From NCBI GenBank assembly GCA_035296325.1, contig DATHBD010000046.1, positions 1 to 22,523 on the forward strand: a stretch of 22,523 nucleotides of DNA, given 5' to 3'. A program made the position numbers and the translations under genes. The DNA comes from DATHBD01 sp035296325. Lineage in GTDB: Bacteria; Actinomycetota; Actinomycetes; Mycobacteriales; Micromonosporaceae. Shown piece after piece: positions 14,589 to 21,100 of the stretch (its first letter is position 1; each line of letters opens with the position of its first letter). The notes below the pieces were generated by a model, which had not been told where the DNA came from, made no database searches, and was given only the letters and a program-made list of their open reading frames with translations.

Positions 14589-14614
14589 TAATGGGCAGGA
14601 GGAGATCGCTACAG

Positions 14615-15154
14615 GTGCCCACCATGCACAGCACCCACGGACTCAGCTTCCGGCCGGACTACGGTTTCTTCACGCTACGAGACCGTGAGGCCGACGCCGC
14701 CATTAACGCCGATGTGGCGATCACCCAAGCGAGCCGCCAGGTGGCGGCCAGCACAAGCTACGAGATTTACGTCGTCCGAGCGCAAGACGGCCTACTCGTC
14801 CACGCCGAAGTGGAAGTCTGGGATACCCGGCCCGACCCGACGGTGGTAGGTGGGTGGAGTAGTCCGCACCGTTTCAGTCTGCTGTGCCCGAGCGGCGAGT
14901 TGCGCCTCGGCGACGCGACTGGATGGGCCATTGGGGGAATCAGGTTGCCACGCGGAGCGGGCATATACGCCGTGGAGCTACGTCACCGGGGCCGCGAGGA
15001 AGCACGGCAGGCACTGCAAGACCTCGGAGCAGCGGCTGCGCAGATGGGTTCCGATGCCCGCCTCGCCTACTTCGACGATCGCGGTGCAGGAATTGAGCAA
15101 TACCTCTTTCACGTATGGTGGCAATCGCCGCTCCCACCCGACGAAGACGACTGA
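14615..15154 (+). CDS. Unnamed actinobacterial family protein, paralogue of 10187 gene
   Basis: From GTG 14615 the product has 179 residues and no signal peptide or membrane helix. It shares with the truncated protein at 10187 an HxxxxxxxY start, AEVEVWDTRP, a Trp segment, IRLPRGAG followed by RHRGREEA, and ends in YLFHVWWQSP, the Trp-rich end that the 10187 copy lacks. The GTG start is preferred because AGGAGGAG lies 10 bases upstream, outside the hairpin at 14540-14588, and because it gives the same N-terminal length as the paralogue. ATG 14591 (187 residues) and ATG 14624 are alternatives. Function is unknown. As a small cytosolic protein after an exported DNase gene it could be immunity-like, but the strong intervening hairpin and the separate paralogue make that weak. 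Confidence 0.7.
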   Translation: MPTMHSTHGLSFRPDYGFFTLRDREADAAINADVAITQASRQVAASTSYEIYVVRAQDGLLVHAEVEVWDTRPDPTVVGGWSSPHRFSLLCPSGELRLGDATGWAIGGIRLPRGAGIYAVELRHRGREEARQALQDLGAAAAQMGSDARLAYFDDRGAGIEQYLFHVWWQSPLPPDEDD

Positions 15155-15161
15155 ACTGCTT

Positions 15162-15179
15162 CATGTGACCCGTCACGTG
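15162..15179. terminator. Bidirectional hairpin between convergent genes
   Basis: CATGTGA (15162-15168) pairs with TCACGTG (15173-15179) with one G-T wobble and a CCCG loop. It sits in the 18-base gap between two convergent stop codons and includes the stop of the minus-strand gene. Confidence 0.45.
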
Positions 15180-16315
15180 GGCACGGCTACGACGTACAAC
15201 TCAGTCAGATCTGCTACATCGGCGTAAGGTTCGAGCGGTACCGTCGCGATGTCGTGGCGACGCTGCATGGCACCGATTCGGGCCATCGGAAGAAGCGCGA
15301 CTCCGTCGACGTCATTGTTATAGGCAAACAGCGTCTCGCCCTCCTTCGGATCTGCGCCGCCGACCATGCTGCTGATCACGAGTCCTGACGGCCGCGATGA
15401 AACGATTGCGCGGGCGATACCTGCTGAAGAGGCCGTTACCTCGAAGCGTTGATTGGTCAGTAACGCCACCGTCGCCGTGGTGGCGTAGGCCGCTGTCACG
15501 ATGCCGACGACTCCAAGCCTGGTCGTTACCAGCTGTCCGACCCTAGCTCCACCAGCGTCGGCGCGCACGCTGATTACGCCCTGACTGAGCTTTCCGATCA
15601 ATGTGACACCGAGTCCTTGGCGCGTGTTGACGCTGTCATCGTCAGCACCTTCCTCGACGTGTTCACCGTGGTGCCCCTCAACGATGATTCGGGTGGTGAA
15701 GGCAGTCGCGTGATCCGGCACCATCGATGTCATCAGCCTGCCAAAATGTGACTTCGCCGTGGTTGCCGGTATAGCGCCGGGGAATTCCACCCGTACTCGG
15801 GCCGCGGCCGGCCATGCGAGGACCAGCGCAAGGGCCTCACCCCGTCGACTGGGAAGCTCGCCCGGACGCTCGGCCAATCTGTCTGTCACCATACTGATCT
15901 GCCGTGTCGACGCTCGATCGGGCAACGGTCGGTCGGCCCGCAGCACGATCATATTTCGATCCTTTGCCACGCCAGTGAGAATGGCCAGCCTCGTACGGCC
16001 AGTCTGATCGCGTCCCTGCAGAACCGCGATAGGCCCGCCGGCCACCGTGTCGTCCAATGCCAGCGGCGTGACGTCGGTGTGCCCGCCCGCGGCAGCGTCC
16101 CAGCTTGCCTGGGCGCGTGCCGCCAAATTCGCTCCACCACTGCCGACCACCGGCCAATCAAGCCACGGCGGACCGGCCGGGGCATCAGCGTAGTCCCAGC
16201 TTGTGCACCACACGCGAGCGACCGGTATGCCTGCCAAAGCAACAGCGACCACGGAAATCGTCGCAAGGAGCGCAGCTGCGTGATGCCGTCGGCGCGCAGA
16301 AACCGCACAGTTCAT
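15173..16315 (-). CDS. Membrane-anchored protein with MreC-like domain
   Basis: The 380-residue product has a basic N-terminus (SARRRHH), one membrane helix (about 13-31, ALLATISVVAVALAGIPV) and a large external part. Residues about 240-365 resemble the MreC beta-barrel core: LVTTRLGVVGIVTAAYATTATVALLT in two strands, an RFEVTASSAG segment, SSMVGGADPKEGETLF, and LLPMARIGAM, following the MreC pattern of valued positions (GxVGxV, VxLLT, DxxxGD). The coiled coil usually found between the helix and barrel in MreC is replaced by a globular region (about 40-220). ATG 16313-16315 with GGTGG upstream was chosen over GTG 16339. No mreB/mreD is nearby, so this is probably not the cell-shape MreC but a relative of unknown role. 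Confidence 0.55.
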   Translation of the reverse strand: MNCAVSARRRHHAAALLATISVVAVALAGIPVARVWCTSWDYADAPAGPPWLDWPVVGSGGANLAARAQASWDAAAGGHTDVTPLALDDTVAGGPIAVLQGRDQTGRTRLAILTGVAKDRNMIVLRADRPLPDRASTRQISMVTDRLAERPGELPSRRGEALALVLAWPAAARVRVEFPGAIPATTAKSHFGRLMTSMVPDHATAFTTRIIVEGHHGEHVEEGADDDSVNTRQGLGVTLIGKLSQGVISVRADAGGARVGQLVTTRLGVVGIVTAAYATTATVALLTNQRFEVTASSAGIARAIVSSRPSGLVISSMVGGADPKEGETLFAYNNDVDGVALLPMARIGAMQRRHDIATVPLEPYADVADLTELYVVAVPT

Positions 16316-17103
16316 GACATCCACCACGTCGTTATCCACCTAAGTGCCACCGTCACCGTCGCCACCTGCCCTACAACACTCGGTCGGCTCCACGGTACGT
16401 CGTCGTCCGTGCCGGTGGTAGACGCTCAATCACGCGTTGGGGCGAGTGCGGCCGAAGTGGGCTTAACGGCACCTCTCTAGGTCACGGGGCGGGCAGCAGA
16501 GATGCCTCGTCGGATGTTGTCACAGCGAACCCACTGCCGGCCGCCGCGGACACCGCAGGGATTGTGAATCGATCCAGCACCGCCCGATGGGATCACGTGG
16601 ACCTTGCGCAATCTCGTGGTTGACCTCATCGGCGCATACCCGGTCCGAGGCAGGCGTGGACCAGCTTGATCAAGGGTGCCTGGTGCCGGCCAACGTATCC
16701 GCGTTCTGCTGCCCGGCCTCGACGCGACGGTCATGGACGGTGGTCTCTACGACTGGGCCTGGCTCGGCGATGTCAGCACCAACGACGACCCCGACGACGG
16801 TACCGAACATGTCGATTCAGTAGCCAGCCGTCGCCCATTGATGGGGTATCGCGGTAGGAAGTATGTGCCAAGCCGACCGTGGGTAGAATCGCGCGCCTTC
16901 TTAACGTCGGAGATTTATCCCGCTTGTGGTTTCGTCCACATCGGCCAGCATTGTGATTGCTTACCCTCCCTTGTCCAGGTACCGCTACGTTATGGGAAGC
17001 CGGTGCCTACGCCGGCAAGACGACCTCTTGACTTCTTGGCTGTGGGCCGGCTGCCACTTCGGTTCAGCCAAAAAAGCTGTGCATAGACGGGGGGTGAGCG
17101 CCA
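16316..17103. other. Gene-poor stretch with possible degraded ORF
   Basis: No convincing gene. On the plus strand a frame at 16676-17086 contains LDATVMDGGLYDWAWLGD and NDDPDDGTEH, which faintly recalls the Asp region and the DDxDDGTGH-like stretch of subtilase-type peptidases; the rest of that frame is not coding-like and has no ribosome site. Base composition is mixed, with AT-richer patches near 16900-16980 and an A-tract near 17070. It may be a worn-out gene remnant. Confidence 0.3.
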
Positions 17104-19350
17104 TTAGTAGAGTTCCCCATCGTTGAGCTGGCGGGCTAGAGTGTCGGCGTCGGTCCGGCATGCCCGCGCGGTATTGCCGTGGCCGAGCTTTTCGTAGATT
17201 GCTGCTATCGCGCGGAGAAGGGCGATCCGGTCGGCAACGACGCCGAGCGTGGCGGCCGTGTCGCGAGCGTGACGCAGCACTTGTTCGGCCGCCTCTGTGT
17301 TCCCGAGTTCGGCGTGCAGGTCGGCGATGGACACGATGTTCGTCAGTTCTGGTGTGACGAGTCCGAGGTCGCGGGCGAGGGCCGCGGCCCGTTTCAGGCA
17401 GGTGAGCGCTCCTGTCAACTCGCCGAGGGCCCGGCCGTTGGTTGCCATGGCCTGCCATGCCCGGAGCCGCTGCGGCCGGAATCGGGCATCGTCGATTCCA
17501 TCCATCGTGCCGGTCAGGTGTGCGTTGGCTTCACGGATGCGGCCGAGCGGTACAAGAGCGTCGTTGAGCGTCAATGCTGCGCGGAAGGCGTTGGCCGGTT
17601 CCGCATGGTCGCGGAAGTAGTGCATGGCCGCCTCCGACAGCTGGGCTGCCTCCTCGTGACGATGCATGCACTCAAGGATCCTTCCCATGTGCATGTTTAG
17701 CAGGGCTAGCGTCCGCGGTCGTAGTACGGCGTCGTAGGCGGCAGACATCGCGATGGTGCGCGCTTCGCGGAGCAACTCCATGGCGCGATCAAGGGCACCG
17801 CGTTGGCCTTCGACGATGCCCTTCCATTCGAGCGCACTCGCCACCGCGACCATATTGCAGTTCAGCCGGGCCAGCACCTCCGAGCGATCAAACGCGAGGA
17901 TTGCTTCGTCGAAACGCTCGGCTGCCTCGTAGGCGCTGCCGAGCTCGTTCTGCATGCGGATGATCAGAGGCATGTCGTCGAGTGTTTCGGCGGCGTGGGC
18001 GGCATGTTCCATCATGGGCACGAGGTCGGCGGGCTGGCCGATTTCGTAGAACCACTGTTTAAGGGCGAGCGCGAGGTACGCGCACTCAGCGGCGAGACCG
18101 ATGTGGGCGGCGGCATCGATGGCCGCCCGGAAGTTCGCCTGTTCGGACTGCAACTCCGCAGCGGCCTTCTGAACGTCGGCCTCGACATACGTGGGTGGGA
18201 CCTGCGTGAATACATCGCCGATCCATGGCCGACCGGGCCATAACGAGCGGGCCAAGCCGACCGCCCACTCGAGTCGGCACCTGACGAGAGCGCGGACCGC
18301 GGCGACGCGGTCGTCATGAGCGAGTTCTTCGTCGGCTCGCTGGCGGACGTACCAGGCGGCGAACGCGTGAAACCGGTAACCGCCGTCGGGCAGGCGCTTG
18401 AGCAGGTTCGCCTGTACCAGGTCATCGAGAACGTCCTGCGCCTCGGACATCGGGCAGCCGAGCATCCCTGCCGCCACGCGGACGCGCACAGCGGGACCGT
18501 AGTGCAGCGACAGCGTCAGATATGCCCGGGCGAGGTCGTCGCTGTGGCTGCGCAGCACGAAATCGAACGGCACGAACAACCGGGAGTCGCCGACGAACCG
18601 GTGGTAGGTGCGTGCCGGGTCGGCGGCCAGGGGAGCGACGAAGTCGGCCAGCCGCCGATGCGGGCGACTGGCGATGACGCCGCACATCACTTCAAGGCCG
18701 AGCGGCAGCCGCCCACATACCGAGATCAACTCCTCGGTCGCTTCAGGTTCGTTGGCCACACGTTCGTCGCCAAGGTATCGGGCCACCAGCTCGGTGGAGA
18801 ATGAAGGATCGAGTTCGTCAAGGTTGCGTTCATCGAAACCCGCTATCCGCGTGCCGGTGTGCCTAGCGATGCTGGTAACGATGACGACCGCCCGGCGCGA
18901 TGACGGCAACAGCTCCTTGACCTGCGGCAGACTGGCGGCGTCGTCGAGCACAAGCAGGACCCGCCGACCGAAGGTCTTGTTGCGGAAGCTAGCCTGCCGC
19001 TCGATGAGCGAATCCGGGATCTCGTCGCGGGGAACACCGAGCTGCCGCAGGAATGCCGCCAGCACCTCGGCCGGGTTGACCGGTCCGTCCGCGGTGGAAC
19101 CGCCCAGCTCGTAGTAGAACTGCCCGTCCGGGCACCGCCCCATCAGCATATAGGCAAGGCTGACCGCCAACGCGGACTTGCCGACACCAGGGACTCCGGT
19201 CAGCCACAGCAGGCATGGCGCCTCGTCGCGTTCCGCGTCCGCCGCTTCCGTCAGCCCCCACTGCTTTTCGTTGTCGCGGTCGGCGAGCCAAGGCCGCGGG
19301 GGCAGCATGCGGGGCACCACACCGGCCGACAACCCGTCCGAGCCTGTCAA
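17104..19350 (-). CDS. STAND-class NB-ARC ATPase with TPR repeats
   Basis: The 748-residue product starts after a short leader with an NB-ARC NTPase domain: MLPPRP motif near 15, Walker A TGVPGVGKSAL (51-61), Walker B VLLVLDDA (131-138), VIVTS (156-160) and the CGRLPLGLEV helix. A winged-helix-like part (about 270-330) follows. The C-terminal half is built of TPR-like helical pairs (about 420-740; e.g. ELGSAYEAAERFDEAILAF, ADLHAELGNTEAAEQVL). Relatives often carry a SARP or other DNA-binding or effector domain before NB-ARC; none is present here. The likely role is a signal-dependent ATPase switch. The start is TTG 19348-19350, with GGAGGGG 7 bases upstream; GTG 19368 is the alternative. It is transcribed away from the membrane-protein gene at 19437. 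Confidence 0.82.
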   Translation of the reverse strand: MTGSDGLSAGVVPRMLPPRPWLADRDNEKQWGLTEAADAERDEAPCLLWLTGVPGVGKSALAVSLAYMLMGRCPDGQFYYELGGSTADGPVNPAEVLAAFLRQLGVPRDEIPDSLIERQASFRNKTFGRRVLLVLDDAASLPQVKELLPSSRRAVVIVTSIARHTGTRIAGFDERNLDELDPSFSTELVARYLGDERVANEPEATEELISVCGRLPLGLEVMCGVIASRPHRRLADFVAPLAADPARTYHRFVGDSRLFVPFDFVLRSHSDDLARAYLTLSLHYGPAVRVRVAAGMLGCPMSEAQDVLDDLVQANLLKRLPDGGYRFHAFAAWYVRQRADEELAHDDRVAAVRALVRCRLEWAVGLARSLWPGRPWIGDVFTQVPPTYVEADVQKAAAELQSEQANFRAAIDAAAHIGLAAECAYLALALKQWFYEIGQPADLVPMMEHAAHAAETLDDMPLIIRMQNELGSAYEAAERFDEAILAFDRSEVLARLNCNMVAVASALEWKGIVEGQRGALDRAMELLREARTIAMSAAYDAVLRPRTLALLNMHMGRILECMHRHEEAAQLSEAAMHYFRDHAEPANAFRAALTLNDALVPLGRIREANAHLTGTMDGIDDARFRPQRLRAWQAMATNGRALGELTGALTCLKRAAALARDLGLVTPELTNIVSIADLHAELGNTEAAEQVLRHARDTAATLGVVADRIALLRAIAAIYEKLGHGNTARACRTDADTLARQLNDGELY

Positions 19351-19383
19351 TCGCTCACCCCTCCACACGTTCCGCTCGCCCGA

Positions 19384-19412
19384 ACCCTACCGGCGTCGGT
19401 CCACCTAGGAAA
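19384..19412 (-). promoter_or_regulatory. Possible promoter for the STAND gene
   Basis: On the reverse strand TTTCCT (19407-19412) and TAGGGT (19384-19389) are separated by 17 bases. The -10-like box fits the actinobacterial TAnnnT form; the -35-like box is poor. The position, 34 bases before the TTG start, is sensible. Confidence 0.2.
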
Positions 19413-19436
19413 CCGGGCGGCGGTACGGTGCCGGGC

Positions 19437-19982
19437 ATGACCTCAGCCGCGCCTTGGTGGGCTGTGCCCGCCGCCTCCGTCCTGACCGTTCTGCTCACCC
19501 TCACCTGGACCACACGAGCGGAGCAGGCCCGCCGGCGCCTCGAGCGCTCGAAACAATGGGATCCGCAGAAGATGAACGTCTACATCTCCTACTGGAACGC
19601 CAGTGTGGACCTCCTGGACTTGGCCGTCTGGTCGGTGGACCCGTCCGCTGAGCACGCCGCATCGCGGCCGCTGACCGACCAGATCGGACGGCTTTACCGC
19701 GAGATCGCTTTCCGGAGCCCCGGCATAGTGGCTCGTGCCGCGTACGAGGCCGCCGACCGGGCCGCGACATTCGCCAGCGTTGTGGAGGACATCCGCCGCA
19801 CCACGACCCGTGGCGCTCACGGTGTACTCGACCCCGCCGCGCAGGAGCGGTACGAGGATGCACGGCAGGCCATGGCGGCCGCCGTTGACGAATTCGCCCT
19901 GGCGGCCCGCGCCGACGTCAACGTCAGCGACCCGTACGAGCCGCCCCGCAGCCTCACCCGAGACGCGCACCAGGCACGTTGA
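19437..19982 (+). CDS. Small single-span membrane protein, helical
   Basis: The 181-residue product has a hydrophobic N-terminal helix (about 5-24, WWAVPAASVLTVLLTLTW) followed by a mainly alpha-helical cytosolic or external part with charged heptad-like stretches (EQARRRLERSKQW, LTDQIGRLYREIAF, AAYEAADRAATF). I do not recognise the family. ATG 19437 is preferred; GTG 19428 is three codons earlier and no strong ribosome site precedes either, so translation may be leaderless. It is divergent from the STAND ATPase with about 86 bases between starts, so shared control is plausible. Its 3' end overlaps the convergent glycosyltransferase gene by 29 bases. Confidence 0.6.
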   Translation: MTSAAPWWAVPAASVLTVLLTLTWTTRAEQARRRLERSKQWDPQKMNVYISYWNASVDLLDLAVWSVDPSAEHAASRPLTDQIGRLYREIAFRSPGIVARAAYEAADRAATFASVVEDIRRTTTRGAHGVLDPAAQERYEDARQAMAAAVDEFALAARADVNVSDPYEPPRSLTRDAHQAR

Positions 19983-21099
19983 CATGGTTTTCCAGCAAGT
20001 CCGCTGCCAACAACGTGCCGTCCGTGCGTGCCAGGTCTTCTCGCCATGCGGCGGCCGCTACCCGCGCGGCCGGGTCATCTGCCAGCGCGGTGATTGCCCG
20101 GCGCAGTCGCATCGGATCGCTCCCGTGGACGTTGACGTGCGCGCCTACACCGAGCTCGACCAGCCGCCGGGCCAGAAACCGTTGTTCGGAGGAGCGTGGC
20201 GCAAGCGCCATCGGCACGCCCGCGGCGAGCCCTTCCAAGCAAGAGTTCATCCCGGCATGAGTGAGGAACACGTCGCTATGGTCGAGGACCACGGGCTGCG
20301 GCATCCACGGCAGCGCGATCACGTTAGATGGTATCGGTCCCATCGTTCTGGGATCGAGGGGCCCGGTTGCCATGACCACAAGCCAGTTCTGCCCTACGAA
20401 CGCGTCCGCGATCGCCCGAAAGAACGCCGTTCCGCGGGCGAACACCGTGCCCGGTGATACGTACAACACCCGGTGGCCTTCCGGAACTTGCCACCTGCGC
20501 GCCTCGCTGCGGGGCGATCGGGCCCGCAGCAGCGGCCCGACCAGGTGAACATTGCCGGGGATGCTCGCGGCCGCCGGTTGGAGATCGGGCACCGCGTTAA
20601 CCAGCACGAGGCGGCCAGGATTGCGGTAGCGACGGACGATCGGCCGTAGGCGACAGGCCCACTGTGGGCATCCGTCGACCGCTGCGCAGACCTCGTCGCT
20701 GACGGCGAACGTCGTGCTAAACAACACCGAGGGCACGCCCAAACGCTGCGCCACCCGGTCGGCCCAACCGATCATTGGGTCCAGAACCACCAGATCTAGC
20801 GGCCTCAGCCCCAGCTCGTGGGCCATTGATCGGGCCGCGGAGGCGTTCACCCGGGGCCGTCGTGCCCGCCCCGCCAAGAACCTCAATGCGGCAGCTCCGA
20901 CGAACCGTTCCGGCACGAAGACATCCGGCACCGAGTCCAGCACAATCGCCTCCGCGCCGGTGCTGCGCACCGCTGCGGCGAATGCCGCGCCGACCAGGAC
21001 CCGGACGGTCTGGCCGCGGGCGGTCAACTCCGCCATGACCGGGAGCATGGGATGAACATGCCCCGCCGCCGAGTACGGCACGAATAGGAACGACGCCAC
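19954..21099 (-). CDS. MGT-like family 1 glycosyltransferase
   Basis: The 381-residue product is a GT-B glycosyltransferase of the UDP-glucuronosyl/macrolide type (GT1), of normal length. The N-terminal half has the acceptor-side GHVHPMLPVMAEL (13-25). The C-terminal half has the donor-binding signature: LPWMPQPVVLDH (263-274), FLTHAGMNSCLEG (278-290) and PMALAPRSSEQRF (296-308). It should move a sugar from a nucleotide donor to a small molecule or lipid. GTG 21097-21099 is chosen as start because GAGGGAG lies 6 bases upstream; GTG 21114 would overlap the previous gene by 14 bases. It lies immediately downstream of the gene at 21101, so the two are co-translated in one operon. Confidence 0.85.
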   Translation of the reverse strand: MASFLFVPYSAAGHVHPMLPVMAELTARGQTVRVLVGAAFAAAVRSTGAEAIVLDSVPDVFVPERFVGAAALRFLAGRARRPRVNASAARSMAHELGLRPLDLVVLDPMIGWADRVAQRLGVPSVLFSTTFAVSDEVCAAVDGCPQWACRLRPIVRRYRNPGRLVLVNAVPDLQPAAASIPGNVHLVGPLLRARSPRSEARRWQVPEGHRVLYVSPGTVFARGTAFFRAIADAFVGQNWLVVMATGPLDPRTMGPIPSNVIALPWMPQPVVLDHSDVFLTHAGMNSCLEGLAAGVPMALAPRSSEQRFLARRLVELGVGAHVNVHGSDPMRLRRAITALADDPAARVAAAAWREDLARTDGTLLAADLLENHVNVPGARLG

Positions 21100-21100
21100 C

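Noticed and set aside
14591..14593. ATG at 14591 as start of the small gene after the DNase
   Set aside because: Its ribosome-binding region is buried in a 49-base hairpin and the N-terminus would be longer than in the paralogue; kept as an alternative only.
16477..16734. 85-codon minus-strand ORF in the gene-poor region
   Set aside because: Arg-rich composition, no ribosome site and no motif.
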